A DNA stretch of 64,000 nt. Origin: Nocardioides sp. BGMRC 2183. GTDB taxonomy: Bacteria; Actinomycetota; Actinomycetes; Propionibacteriales; Nocardioidaceae. Position 1 is the first letter of the stretch. Every line of letters starts with the position of its first letter. This document shows positions 16,799 through 25,681 of this stretch, piece by piece. The notes below the pieces were generated by a model. The model did not search any database. It had not been told where the DNA came from and saw only the letters and a list, made by a program, of their open reading frames with translations. The position numbers were made by a program, and so were the translations under genes. The stretch lies in contig VSSA01000011.1 of NCBI GenBank assembly GCA_008123405.1, forward strand, positions 62,001 through 126,000, in the 5' to 3' direction.

Positions 16799-17539
16799 TC
16801 AGACCCGGTGCACCTTGTGCTGCGCCGCCTGCGCCCGCGGCTTGATCACCATCGAGTCGATGTTCACGTGCGCCGGCCGGGTGGCGACCCAGGTGATCGC
16901 GTCCGCGACGTCGTCGGCCACCAACGGGTGCTCCACCCCGGCGTAGACCGCGTCGGCCTTGGCCTGGTCGCCGCCGAAGCGGACCACCGAGAACTCCTCG
17001 GTCGCGACCATCCCCGGGGCGATCTCGCAGACCCGCACCGGTTGGTCGAAGAGCTCCAGCCGCAACGTCTCGGTCACCACCTTCGTGCCGTGCTTGGCAG
17101 CGGTGTAGCCGGCACCGCCCTCGTAGGCGATCCGGCCGGCGGTGGAGCCGACGTTGACGATCACGCCGGCCCCCGAGGCGATCAGCGCCGGGAGCAGAGC
17201 ACGGGTGACCTGCATCAGCCCGATCACGTTGACGTCATACATCCGACGCCACTCCTCGGCGTCGGCCTCGGCCACCGGGGACATGCCGAAGGCTCCGCCG
17301 GCGTTGTTGACCAGCACGTCGAGGGCCCCACCGACGGTCTCCGCGAGGCGGTCCACGTCGGCGGTGGAGGTGACGTCGCAGGCCACCGCGACCCCGCCGA
17401 TCTCGGCGGCGAGGGCCTCGATCCGGTCCACGCGACGGGCGGCGCAGAAGACCCGGAAGCCTTCCGCGGCCAACTGGCGGGCCGTCGCCTCCCCGATCCC
17501 GCTGGAGGCTCCGGTCACGACGGCAGTGCGCGAGGTCAT
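16799..17539 (-). CDS. Short-chain dehydrogenase/reductase
   Basis: 246-aa classical SDR: TGASSGIGEAT (cofactor-binding TGxxxGxG), NNAGG, catalytic Ser in NVGSTAGR and YTAAKHG (YxxxK). An Arg pair (AARRVDR) after beta-2 favours NADP(H). The substrate is unknown. The start at 17539 begins the TSRTAVVTGASSG motif; CAGAAT lies 6 nt upstream, consistent with a leaderless start. Divergent from mshA. Confidence 0.9.
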   Translation of the reverse strand: MTSRTAVVTGASSGIGEATARQLAAEGFRVFCAARRVDRIEALAAEIGGVAVACDVTSTADVDRLAETVGGALDVLVNNAGGAFGMSPVAEADAEEWRRMYDVNVIGLMQVTRALLPALIASGAGVIVNVGSTAGRIAYEGGAGYTAAKHGTKVVTETLRLELFDQPVRVCEIAPGMVATEEFSVVRFGGDQAKADAVYAGVEHPLVADDVADAITWVATRPAHVNIDSMVIKPRAQAAQHKVHRV

Positions 17540-17649
17540 GCCACCATTCTGACCGGTCGGGGAATGCCGGCCGACCACCGGTGGTTGTCGCTGGCGGACA
17601 CGTGCCAGGTCTCGTGTGGCAGATCCTGTGCAGGAAGTGAGGACCGCGG

Positions 17650-18960
17650 ATGACGATGCCGACGCCCTTCGAGGCGCCGTCGCCGATCCGTCGGCTGGCC
17701 ACGATCTGTCTGCACACCTCGCCGCTGGACCAGCCCGGCACGGGTGACGCCGGCGGCATGAACGTGTACGTCGTCGAGGTGGCTCGGCGACTCGCACGCC
17801 GGGGCGTCGAGGTCGACATCTTCACCCGCGCCACCGGCTCCGCGCTGGACCCGGTCGTCCCGCTGCTCGACCCGGTCACCGGCAAGGCCGAGGACGGTGT
17901 CCGGGTGCACCACGTGCACGCCGGCCCGTTCGAGGGGCTGACCAAGAACGAGCTGCCCGGCCAGCTGTGTGCCTTCGCCCGGGAGGTGCTGCGCACCGAG
18001 GCCGCCCATCCGGCCGGCTACTACGACCTGGTGCACTCCCACTACTGGCTGTCGGGCCAGGTGGGCGCGCTGGCCCGGGACCGCTGGGGCGTGCCGCTGG
18101 TGCACTCGATGCACACCATGGCCAAGGTCAAGAACCTGGCGATGGCCGTCGGCGACACGCCCGAGCCGCCCGCCCGCGAGATCGGGGAACAGCAGGTCGT
18201 CGACGCAGCCGACGTGCTGATCGCCAACACCGACCTCGAGGCCAAGCAGCTGATCAACCTGTACGACGCCGAGGCCGGCCGCGTCGAGGTCGTGCTGCCC
18301 GGCGTCGACACGGGCGTCTTCCGGCCGCAGGACCGGGCAGCGGCACGGGCCGAGCGGGACCTGCCGGCCGACGCGCTGGTGGTGCTCTTCGCCGGCCGGA
18401 TCCAGCCGCTCAAGGCCCCGGACGTCCTGCTGAAGGCGATCGCCGAGTTGGTCGAGCGGCGCCCCGACCTGCGCTCCCGGCTGGTCGTTCCGGTCGTCGG
18501 CGGTCCGTCCGGCACCGGTCTGGAGCGGCCCACCGCGCTGGCCGCGCTGGCCGACGAGCTCGGCATCAGCGACCTGGTGCGGTTCGTGCCGCCGGTCAAG
18601 CAGAGCGACTTGGCCGGTTGGTATGCGGCGGCCACGCTGGTCGCCGTACCGTCCTACAACGAGTCGTTCGGGCTGGTCGCCGCCGAGGCGCAGGCCTGCG
18701 GCACCCCGGTTGTCGCCGCCGCGGTCGGCGGGCTGACCACCGTCGTCGCCGACGGTCGCAGTGGCCTGCTGGTCGAGGGGCACGAGCCACGAGCGTGGTC
18801 CCATGCGCTGGAGCGGGTGCTGGCCGACCCGGAGCTCGCCCGGACCCTGACCGACGGTGCGTTGCGCCAGGCCGAGGAGTTCACCTGGGAGGCGACCGCC
18901 GCCCGCACCCTGGAGGTCTACGGCCGGGCCGGCGCGCTGATGCGCGAGCTGGTCGGCTGA
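17650..18960 (+). CDS. mshA: D-inositol-3-phosphate glycosyltransferase MshA
   Basis: 436-aa GT4 glycosyltransferase that transfers GlcNAc from UDP-GlcNAc to 1L-myo-inositol-1-phosphate, the first step of mycothiol synthesis. The N-terminal [22 protein letters not shown] is diagnostic for MshA; HSHYWLSG, the sugar-nucleotide site [14 protein letters not shown] and [25 protein letters not shown] are present. The following gene is a ybjN homologue, as in mycobacteria. A weak Shine-Dalgarno (GTGAGGA) precedes the ATG. Confidence 0.96.
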   Translation: MTMPTPFEAPSPIRRLATICLHTSPLDQPGTGDAGGMNVYVVEVARRLARRGVEVDIFTRATGSALDPVVPLLDPVTGKAEDGVRVHHVHAGPFEGLTKNELPGQLCAFAREVLRTEAAHPAGYYDLVHSHYWLSGQVGALARDRWGVPLVHSMHTMAKVKNLAMAVGDTPEPPAREIGEQQVVDAADVLIANTDLEAKQLINLYDAEAGRVEVVLPGVDTGVFRPQDRAAARAERDLPADALVVLFAGRIQPLKAPDVLLKAIAELVERRPDLRSRLVVPVVGGPSGTGLERPTALAALADELGISDLVRFVPPVKQSDLAGWYAAATLVAVPSYNESFGLVAAEAQACGTPVVAAAVGGLTTVVADGRSGLLVEGHEPRAWSHALERVLADPELARTLTDGALRQAEEFTWEATAARTLEVYGRAGALMRELVG

Positions 18961-19007
18961 CGCCTCCGTGACGCGCCCGGCCTCCGCCAGGGTGGCAGGC
19001 TCGGGGT

Positions 19008-19544
19008 ATGAGCTCTCAGCACGGCGCCCCCGAGCGCGACGTACCTGAAGGTCCGGCGCAGGCGGTGCGCGACCACCTCACCGACGCCGGCATCGAGTAC
19101 GACGAGCCCGGCCCCGGCCTCTTCACCTTCTCGCTGCCCGGTGAGCGCAAGCTGCAGACCCCGGTCCGCCTCGATGTCGGCCCGCACGCGCTCGGGGTCC
19201 ACGCCTTCGTCTGTCGCCGCCCCGACGAGGAGCACGAACGGGTCTACCGTTGGCTGCTCGAGCGCAACCTGAAGATGTACGGCGTCGCCTTCGCGCTGGA
19301 CCACCACGGCGACATCTATCTCGACGGGCGACTCCCGCTCTCCTCGGTCAACGCCGACGACCTCGACCGCCTGCTCGGCTCACTGCTCACCTACGCCGAC
19401 GAGTCGTTCAACGCGATCCTGGAGCTCGGCTTCGCCTCGTCGATCCGCAAGGAGTGGGAGTGGCGGATCGACCGGGGGGAGTCGACCGCCAACCTGGAGG
19501 CGTTCCGCGGCTGGCTGGAGCGCGACGAGCCACCCGCAGGCTGA
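19008..19544 (+). CDS. YbjN domain-containing protein
   Basis: 178 aa, YbjN-type fold related to type III secretion chaperones: LFTFSLPGERKLQTPVRLDV, HAFVCRRPDEEHERVYRWLLERNLKMYGVAFALD, DIYLDGRLPL. The same gene follows mshA in Mycobacterium (Rv0487), so the call rests on both sequence and synteny. Function unproven. CAGGCT lies 6 nt before the ATG; no Shine-Dalgarno sequence. Confidence 0.88.
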   Translation: MSSQHGAPERDVPEGPAQAVRDHLTDAGIEYDEPGPGLFTFSLPGERKLQTPVRLDVGPHALGVHAFVCRRPDEEHERVYRWLLERNLKMYGVAFALDHHGDIYLDGRLPLSSVNADDLDRLLGSLLTYADESFNAILELGFASSIRKEWEWRIDRGESTANLEAFRGWLERDEPPAG

Positions 19545-19574
19545 GCGCCGACACCCGCCACGCCCCGCCGGGTC

Positions 19575-20372
19575 TCACCCGAGCCCGACCAACCCCAGGT
19601 AGCCCTCGGCGATCACGGAGCCGGCGAACAGGCCGACCGCGGCACCGGCCAGCATGAACGGCCCGTGCGGCACCTTGGCCCGCCGCCCGGCCCGGCCGGA
19701 CGCGAGCAGCCCGACACCGACGACGGCGCCGATCAGGAAGCCGGCCGCCAGCCCCACCAGCGCACTGCCCAGCCCGAGCGCGCCGAGCACGCCGCCGAGC
19801 AGCGGGGCGAGGGCGACGTCGCCGAGGCCCATGCCGCGGCCCCGGGTGGCCACCCGGATGCCGCCGTAGACCACGAGCCAGAGGCCCGCGGAGAGGAGCA
19901 CCGGCAGCCATGTCACGTCGCCGCCCCACCAACCCAGCGCGAGTGCCAACAGGGCGAGGACGGCGGCGACCCCGGTGATCGAGAACGGCAACCGGCCGTG
20001 CTCGAGATCGATCAGCGCCAGCGCGACACCGGCCGCGGCGACGACCAGACAGGCGGCGAGCACGTCGAGCTCGTCGGTGGCCGCCAGCCGCAGCGCGACC
20101 AGTACGAAGACCAGACCGGTCCCGGCCTCCACCAGTGGATAGCGCACCGGGATCGGCGCCGCGCAGTCGCGGCACCTCCCGCGCAGGACCAGCCAGGAGA
20201 GGACCGGCACGTTGTCGCGGCCGCGGACCTCGTGGCGGCACTGGGGGCAGGCTGACCCCGGCCGCACCACGGACCGGCCGTCGGGCACTCGGGCCACCAC
20301 CACGTTGAGGAACGACCCGATCAGGGTGCCGAGCACCCCGACCAGGCCGATCCAGACCACCGGCGTGATCAC
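19575..20372 (-). CDS. pilD: Prepilin peptidase PilD (A24)
   Basis: 265-aa polytopic membrane aspartyl protease that cleaves prepilin leaders before the +1 Phe/Met and N-methylates the new end. The N-terminal methylase-type domain carries a zinc motif (CPQC...CRDC); two catalytic Asp are in LIDLEHGRLP and GMGLGDVALAP (GxGD). GTG start inside the GTGA overlap with the upstream membrane gene. Last gene of the leftward pil operon. Confidence 0.94.
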   Translation of the reverse strand: MITPVVWIGLVGVLGTLIGSFLNVVVARVPDGRSVVRPGSACPQCRHEVRGRDNVPVLSWLVLRGRCRDCAAPIPVRYPLVEAGTGLVFVLVALRLAATDELDVLAACLVVAAAGVALALIDLEHGRLPFSITGVAAVLALLALALGWWGGDVTWLPVLLSAGLWLVVYGGIRVATRGRGMGLGDVALAPLLGGVLGALGLGSALVGLAAGFLIGAVVGVGLLASGRAGRRAKVPHGPFMLAGAAVGLFAGSVIAEGYLGLVGLG

Positions 20373-21301
20373 GGTGTCGCCGAGACGAATGCGAAGTCGA
20401 GGGTCTCCCGCTCGTGCGGGGCAGCGAGGCCACGCAGCCGGGTCCTGGTCCGGGCCACCGCCTCGGGCAGCGGCTCGTCCTCCGGCGCGACCGGGTCCTC
20501 GTCGGCCAGCACGGCGACGGCCAGGTCGAGGCGGAGGTCGACGGTGACCAGCCCGGTGTCGCCGTACATCAGGGCAGACTCCAGCAGCAGCGCCTCGAAC
20601 GAGGCCAGGTCCGCCTCCCGGGCGTGACGGCGGGCCTCGGCCGGATCGGTCCACTGCAGCTCCAGCGCGCGGGCCATCCGGTCCGCGGCCCGGTCCAGCA
20701 GCTCGTTGACGCCGACCTGCGGACGCGTCGGGGTCTCCGGCTCGCTGACCGGCCGGTCGGCGAGGTGATCGACGGAGGAGAAGACCGTGCGCGCCTCCCG
20801 CGACTCGGGCACCATCGAGGCGGCGACGTCGCGGACCGCGGCGACGGTGTCGCGATGGCTGGTCGCCTCGACCGACGCCTGGGCGTCGGGGAGCTGCTCG
20901 GCCACCCGGTCCAGCAGCGGTGCCGCGGCGACCAGGTCGGCGGCCCATTGGGCGAGCGCCGCATCCCCGGCGCGACCCTGCGCCGCGTAGTGCCGGGACA
21001 GCTCTGCATAGCCGGCGTGTGCCTCGGTGGTGTCCGTCGCCCGCGGCTCGGGGAGGTCGTGACTCATCGGTTCCTGCTTCTCGTGGAGGGTCGGGGCCGC
21101 CGGGGGGACGTCGACGGCAGGTGAGGAGATGGCGGATGCCGGGATGCGACGTGGTTCGAGAGGTACGTCGAACGCGAGCTCGGCGCGGCCGGCGTGGAGG
21201 TCGTGACGCCGCGTCCGTACCCGCAGCAGTGCGATCAGCACCACCAGCAGGACTGCGGCGACCACGCCACCGAGGATGCTGGGCGAGACCGGCTCGGGCA
21301 T
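20369..21301 (-). CDS. Membrane-anchored protein of unknown function in the pilMNO-pilD operon
   Basis: 310 aa, not recognised. One N-terminal transmembrane helix (ILGGVVAAVLLVVLIALLRV, residues 9-28), a Pro/Ala-rich linker, then a predicted largely helical acidic domain, with AEARRHAREADLASFEALLLESALMYGDTGL as the most conserved-looking segment and an Ala/Arg-rich middle. It is coupled to both neighbours (one-base overlap with pilO, GTGA overlap with pilD), so it is very likely part of the pilus machine. It occupies the place where pilP stands in Gram-negative operons, but no PilP similarity is visible. Confidence 0.8.
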   Translation of the reverse strand: MPEPVSPSILGGVVAAVLLVVLIALLRVRTRRHDLHAGRAELAFDVPLEPRRIPASAISSPAVDVPPAAPTLHEKQEPMSHDLPEPRATDTTEAHAGYAELSRHYAAQGRAGDAALAQWAADLVAAAPLLDRVAEQLPDAQASVEATSHRDTVAAVRDVAASMVPESREARTVFSSVDHLADRPVSEPETPTRPQVGVNELLDRAADRMARALELQWTDPAEARRHAREADLASFEALLLESALMYGDTGLVTVDLRLDLAVAVLADEDPVAPEDEPLPEAVARTRTRLRGLAAPHERETLDFAFVSATP

Positions 21302-21966
21302 CAGGGCGTCTCCTCGTCGTCGTACAGCAGCGGAGCGGCGACGAAGGTGCGGCCGGTCAGGGTGACCGTCTGCCCGCCGGTGGAGCCGTCGGCGACGCCG
21401 AGGGCGCTGACCACGAAGGAGCGGTCCAGCTCCTCCAGGTTGGCCAGCAGGCGCTGGATCTGCGTGAACGTGCCCTCCGCGGTGACCGAGACGGTCTGCT
21501 CGGCGATCTCGCCCACCCCGCCTTCGCCGGTCGTCGCGCCCTCGCCGGTGGCACCGGTCCCGCCCTGCGCGGCCGCGGCGTCGGCGGCCAGCGGCTGGCC
21601 GTCCGGGCCGAGCAGTACCGGCGCCGACGGGCTGAGCACGGTCAGCTGATCGCTGCCGATGCCGGCGTCCTGCGCTGCGGAGTTCACCGCGGCGAAGAAG
21701 CCCGGCTGGTCAGCGGTGGGCGGGAAGAGCGCGGCCAGCTCGTCGGCCACCCGCTGGTAGCGCGGCAGCCGGTCCTGTTGGTCCTGGAGGCCGTTGACCT
21801 GACTCGTCATCAGCCGGTTGCGGTCCTGGGCGGCGCTGACCTCGTCGTGCGCGTCGGAGGTGGCGCCGAGGACCGGGCTGATCAGCAGCAGCCAGCTCGC
21901 CAGCAGCAGCACCACGAGCGCGCCGAAACCGAGGGCCAGGGTGCCGGTGATCGATCGCAGCTTCAC
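21301..21966 (-). CDS. pilO: Type IV pilus alignment protein PilO-like
   Basis: 221 aa: N-terminal transmembrane helix (LALGFGALVVLLLASWLLL), coiled region (AHDEVSAAQDRNRLMTSQVNGLQDQQDRLP) and a PilO-type ferredoxin-like domain (FTQIQRLLANLEELDRSFVVSALG). The inserted low-complexity Gly/Ala/Thr stretch (GGTGATGEGATTGEGGVG) is unusual. GTG start overlapping the pilN stop. With PilM and PilN it should form the inner alignment complex. Confidence 0.88.
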   Translation of the reverse strand: MKLRSITGTLALGFGALVVLLLASWLLLISPVLGATSDAHDEVSAAQDRNRLMTSQVNGLQDQQDRLPRYQRVADELAALFPPTADQPGFFAAVNSAAQDAGIGSDQLTVLSPSAPVLLGPDGQPLAADAAAAQGGTGATGEGATTGEGGVGEIAEQTVSVTAEGTFTQIQRLLANLEELDRSFVVSALGVADGSTGGQTVTLTGRTFVAAPLLYDDEETP

Positions 21967-22907
21967 GGCCGTCCTCCTTCGATCAGCTTGCCGCCGAGGC
22001 GGTCGTAGCGCTGGCTGAAGACCTCCGGAGAGAGCCCGACCGAGCCGGAGAACGCGACGTCCTCGGCCTCGCCGACGGTGGTGGTGTCGATGAACGGCTC
22101 GACGAACCGGGTGTCCTCGCCGAGGGCGATCACCAGGTCCCCGACCACGTCGCGGGAGCTCGCGGTGCCCTCCAGGGTGAGGCAGCCGACCACGGTCTGG
22201 GTGCCGAACGGGTCCGGTCCCGGGCAGGTCGTGCCGACCAGGCCCCGGGTCGGGTCCGCGTCGTCACCCTCGCCGCTGGCGGTGCCGCCGGTGCCGGTGT
22301 CGCTGGTACCGGTGCCGCTGGCCTCACCGGTGGTGCTCACCAGGTCCACGGAGAGCGAGGTGACGACTGCGCCGTACGGCGTCGCGGCCTCGATCGCGGC
22401 CAGCACCTCGGAGAACGCGACGTCGTCGTACGCGGCCTCCTGGACGCTGCCCACCCGCCGGGTGACGCCCTGCACGTACGTGTTCACCGGGGCCAGCCGC
22501 TGGAGCTGGTCGGAGAGCCCGGTGGCCACGGCCTCCTCGCCGCGCACCTGCTCCTCTGCCTGGTGCAGGTTGAACCGCAGTCCGGTCCAGAGCAGGCCGA
22601 TCACCGCCGCCAGTACGACGAAGGCGACCACGAAGCGGCCCCGCAACTGGTGGACCCGCAGCTCCTCGAAGACCCAGGGGGAGAGCAGGTTGACCCCGGC
22701 GGTCCCGGGCTGGACCTCGCCGGTGGCGCGCTGGGAGTGGCGGCCGTCGGGTTTGGCGCCCTTCGGCTCTTTGCCGCGTCGGCCCTTGGCTGGCTTGGGC
22801 TGCTTGCCGGGCTTGCCCGCCTTCCTCGGGGTGGCGGCCGAGCTGTGCCGATGACCCTCGTCCGGGAGCTGGCCGTCGCCGGTCCGGGACGTGGTGGTCG
22901 CGCTCAT
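21963..22907 (-). CDS. pilN: Type IV pilus assembly protein PilN-like
   Basis: 314 aa. The PilM-binding signature is GVNLLSPWVFEEL (residues about 71-83), followed by one transmembrane helix (FVVAFVVLAAVIGLLW), a coiled coil and a periplasm-like PilN domain (VAFSEVLAAIEAATPYGAVVTSLSVDLV). About 70 residues of Lys/Gly/Pro-rich sequence precede the signature, where most PilN proteins have only a few, so it has a long basic cytoplasmic tail. A low-complexity Gly/Ser/Thr insert follows in the extracytoplasmic part. Confidence 0.87.
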   Translation of the reverse strand: MSATTTSRTGDGQLPDEGHRHSSAATPRKAGKPGKQPKPAKGRRGKEPKGAKPDGRHSQRATGEVQPGTAGVNLLSPWVFEELRVHQLRGRFVVAFVVLAAVIGLLWTGLRFNLHQAEEQVRGEEAVATGLSDQLQRLAPVNTYVQGVTRRVGSVQEAAYDDVAFSEVLAAIEAATPYGAVVTSLSVDLVSTTGEASGTGTSDTGTGGTASGEGDDADPTRGLVGTTCPGPDPFGTQTVVGCLTLEGTASSRDVVGDLVIALGEDTRFVEPFIDTTTVGEAEDVAFSGSVGLSPEVFSQRYDRLGGKLIEGGRP

Positions 22908-22974
22908 TCGGGGTCCCCGGCGCGTTGTTCGCTGGAGGAGCGAAGCGGGGGAAGCGGAGAACGTGGTGGGGTGT

Positions 22975-24105
22975 TCATGCTGGGCTCGCCAGGGCCAGAC
23001 CGATCGGCACCATCATCGTCGGGTCGTCAGCCATCGGGTCGGCCTCCTTGCGCCGGGGCACCAGTCCGGGCAGCACGTCGTGGGGATCGAGGCGGCGGGT
23101 GGGCAGGCCCAGGGTGCGCTGGACCAGCTCGGGGAAGCCGGCGAGTCGGGAGCCGCCGCCGGTGAGCAGCAGCCGCTCCGGTGGCCGCTCGTGGTCGGAG
23201 CTGCTGTGGAAGTCGAGGGTCGCCTTGATCTCGCCGACGAGCTGGCGGGCGCCCTCGAGGACCAGCTGGCCGGTCTCCTCCGCGGGGGAGAGCCGCTGGC
23301 CGGGGGCGCTCGGGTCGATCAGGGTCGTGCCCGGTGCGGTGGCGGCCGGGGCGAGGACGACGCTGGGCAGCGCAGCGGTGTGCTTGAGCGGCTCCGCCTC
23401 GGACCAGACGAGCTCGGTCCGGTCGACCAGCGCCTGGGTCAGCAGGGAGCCGCCCACCCCGGCGACCACGCGGACGAAGTGCGGGCGGCCGCCGGTGTGG
23501 ATCGCCACCGCGATCTTGTCGGCGCCGATGTCCACCACGGCCTCGGTGCCGTTGGTCGCGGAGACTGCCCGGGCCGCCGCGCGGACCAGACCGAACGCCG
23601 CGAGGTCGGCGATCTGCGGGCGCAGGCCGGCGGCCTGTACGCAGCGGACCATCTCGTCGACCGCGCCGCGGGCGGTGGCCACCAGCAGGATCCGCACATA
23701 GCGGCGGGGTGTGCCTTGGTCGGGGTCGACCCGTTCGAACTCGTCCAGGGTGACGTGGTCGATGTTGGCGTCGTCGACCGAGACCGGCAGCAGGTCGGCC
23801 ACCTGGTAGCGCAGCGCCTTCTTCAGGTCCGCCGGCGGCATCCAGTCCAGCTCGAGCTGGCGGACCAGGACCGAGCCGCTGCCCACGCCGAGGCAGACGT
23901 CCTTGTCGCGCATCCGGTGCTCGGCCCAGAGGGTCCGGATCGCGTCGGTCACCACCCGCGGGTTGCGGATGGTGCCGGCCTCCACCGCGCCCCGCGGCAG
24001 CGCGACCGCACCGGCCTTGACCAGCTTCGGCGTACGGCCTGCGGTGAGCGTGACGGCACGGACCGCCGAACTGCCGATGTCCAGTCCGACCAGTGTTCTC
24101 GCCAT
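22975..24105 (-). CDS. pilM: Type IV pilus assembly ATPase-fold protein PilM
   Basis: 376-aa actin-like/FtsA-type protein: VGLDIGSSAVRAV, IQ-type ALRYQVADLLPVSVDDA, VVDIGADKIAVAI, LLLTGGGSRLAGFPEL. Cytoplasmic; recruits PilN and couples to PilB/PilC. The second ATG is chosen because GGAGGG lies 6 nt upstream of it; the ATG two codons earlier abuts the Shine-Dalgarno. First gene of the leftward pil operon, divergent from pilT. Confidence 0.93.
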   Translation of the reverse strand: MARTLVGLDIGSSAVRAVTLTAGRTPKLVKAGAVALPRGAVEAGTIRNPRVVTDAIRTLWAEHRMRDKDVCLGVGSGSVLVRQLELDWMPPADLKKALRYQVADLLPVSVDDANIDHVTLDEFERVDPDQGTPRRYVRILLVATARGAVDEMVRCVQAAGLRPQIADLAAFGLVRAAARAVSATNGTEAVVDIGADKIAVAIHTGGRPHFVRVVAGVGGSLLTQALVDRTELVWSEAEPLKHTAALPSVVLAPAATAPGTTLIDPSAPGQRLSPAEETGQLVLEGARQLVGEIKATLDFHSSSDHERPPERLLLTGGGSRLAGFPELVQRTLGLPTRRLDPHDVLPGLVPRRKEADPMADDPTMMVPIGLALASPA

Positions 24106-24242
24106 CCTCATCCCTCCGTACCGTTCAGCTCGCCGGGCCGCCGGCAGCGGTCCCGGATCTCAGTCGTTCAGCAGCCCTATCGGCAGGACGGGCACCGGGT
24201 TGAGCAGCCACTGACCCTGACGAGCAGATTCGCTGTTCTCCT

Positions 24243-24261
24243 CACCTGGGGCGCCCAGGTG
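24243..24261. promoter_or_regulatory. Palindrome in the pilM/pilT divergent region
   Basis: CACCTGGG-GCG-CCCAGGTG, perfect 8-bp arms, in the 228-bp gap between the two divergent pil operons. A candidate shared operator; no regulator gene is adjacent. Nothing else is recognisable in the gap. Confidence 0.4.
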
Positions 24262-24333
24262 CCGATGCCCAGAGCGAGAACTTCCGTGCGCGGTGTCGCC
24301 GCGCGCGGGTCCGAGCCTCAGGAGCGCAGCACG

Positions 24334-25449
24334 ATGAGTTCAGTCCCGGGTCCGTTGCTGACCCTGCTCGATGCGGTCGTCCGGCACGGTGCCTCCGACC
24401 TGCATCTGCGTCCCGACGTGACGCCGAAGGTGCGCCTCTCCGGCACCCTGCGGCCGGTGGGCGAACGCGCCTACAGCGCGCACGAGGTCGAGGAACTGGT
24501 CCGAGCCACGATGAACGCCGACACCCTGACGACCTTCGAGGAGCGGTTCGAGGCGGACTACGCGATCTCGGTGCCGGGGCTCGGCCGGTTCCGGGTCAAC
24601 GCGTTCCGCACCATGGGCGAGACCGGGTGCGTGATGCGGAAGGTCAGCGATGAGCCGGCCACGCTCTCCCAGCTCGGCTTCCCCGAGGTCTTCGGCACCC
24701 TGGCGCTGCGGCCGCGCGGCCTGGTACTGGTCACCGGGCCGACCGGCTCCGGCAAGACCACCACGCTGGCCGCGATGATCGACCTGGTCAACGACTCCCG
24801 GCCGGTGCACGTGCTGACCCTGGAGGACCCGATCGAGATCATGCACCGCAGCAAGCGGGCGACGGTCACCCAGCGCGAGCTCGGCAGCGACACCCGCACC
24901 TGGGACTCCGCGCTGCGGGCGGCGATGCGCCAGGACCCGGACGTGATCTTGATCGGCGAGCTGCGTGACGCCGACACCGTCCGCTCCGCCCTCTCGGCCG
25001 CCGAGACCGGCCACGCCGTCTTCGCCTCGATGCACACCACCGACACCCGGGAGACGGTGCTGCGGGTCATCGACTTCTTCCCCCCGCACGAGCAGGCCCG
25101 GGTGCGCGCCGCCCTCTCCACGACCCTGGAGGGCGTCGTCTGCCAACGGCTGGTACGACGCGCGGACGGCGAGGGCCGTGTGTGTGTCACCGAGGTGGCG
25201 GTCCGCGACGGCCGGCTCACCGACGCGATCGCCGACCCGGACAAGACCTCCGCGATCCCCGACATCGTCGCCGACGGCGAGTACTCCGGGATGCACACCT
25301 TCGACCAGCACCTGCACCAGCTGGTGCTGTCCGGGACCGTCGAGATGGCCGACGCGCTGGCCGCCGCCAGCAACCCCCACGACTTCACGGTGATGTTGCG
25401 GCGGGCGGGGTGGCAGCCGGCGGAGAGTGGCTGGCCGGTGGTGCGCTGA
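24334..25449 (+). CDS. pilT: Pilus retraction ATPase PilT (first copy)
   Basis: 371 aa. PilT/GspE hexameric ATPase: ASDLHLRP N-domain motif, Walker A GPTGSGKTTT, Asp box TLEDPIEI, Walker B VILIGELRD, His box ETGHAVFASMHTTD and the C-terminal PilT-type region LEGVVCQRLVRR. Length fits PilT rather than PilB (no N1 domain, no zinc Cys cluster). RBS AGGAG lies 11 nt before the ATG. It is separated from pilB by a structured intergenic region and may be its own unit. Confidence 0.93.
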   Translation: MSSVPGPLLTLLDAVVRHGASDLHLRPDVTPKVRLSGTLRPVGERAYSAHEVEELVRATMNADTLTTFEERFEADYAISVPGLGRFRVNAFRTMGETGCVMRKVSDEPATLSQLGFPEVFGTLALRPRGLVLVTGPTGSGKTTTLAAMIDLVNDSRPVHVLTLEDPIEIMHRSKRATVTQRELGSDTRTWDSALRAAMRQDPDVILIGELRDADTVRSALSAAETGHAVFASMHTTDTRETVLRVIDFFPPHEQARVRAALSTTLEGVVCQRLVRRADGEGRVCVTEVAVRDGRLTDAIADPDKTSAIPDIVADGEYSGMHTFDQHLHQLVLSGTVEMADALAAASNPHDFTVMLRRAGWQPAESGWPVVR

Positions 25450-25468
25450 GGGCGCTGGGTGGGGCAGA

Positions 25469-25556
25469 TTCACCGGCCGCCCGGTGAAAGTGGAGCCGGT
25501 CATACGGAATTCCTTATGACCGGGGGGAGTTTCACCGGCCGGCCGGTGAAACTCCC
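25469..25556. repeat. Cluster of three palindromes between pilT and pilB
   Basis: Three adjacent hairpins: (1) 25469-25488, TTCACCGG-CCGC-CCGGTGAA; (2) 25498-25521, GGTCATA...TATGACC around GGAATTCC; (3) 25525-25556, a perfect 32-bp palindrome with outer arms GGGAGTTTCACCGG. Hairpins 1 and 3 share the core TTCACCGGCCG. The third belongs with the 16761-16792 palindrome. The rest of the 232-bp gap shows no gene. Confidence 0.75.
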
Positions 25557-25681
25557 ACCACCACGAATCTCCCACCCCACCGACTTTCCGCCCCCGAGCC
25601 CTCAACTCCAGCCCACACCTGCCGACAGGTCCGGTGTCAGAGAAACGCTGGAGCGCACCGGACAGAGCGGGGAGGTGGACC

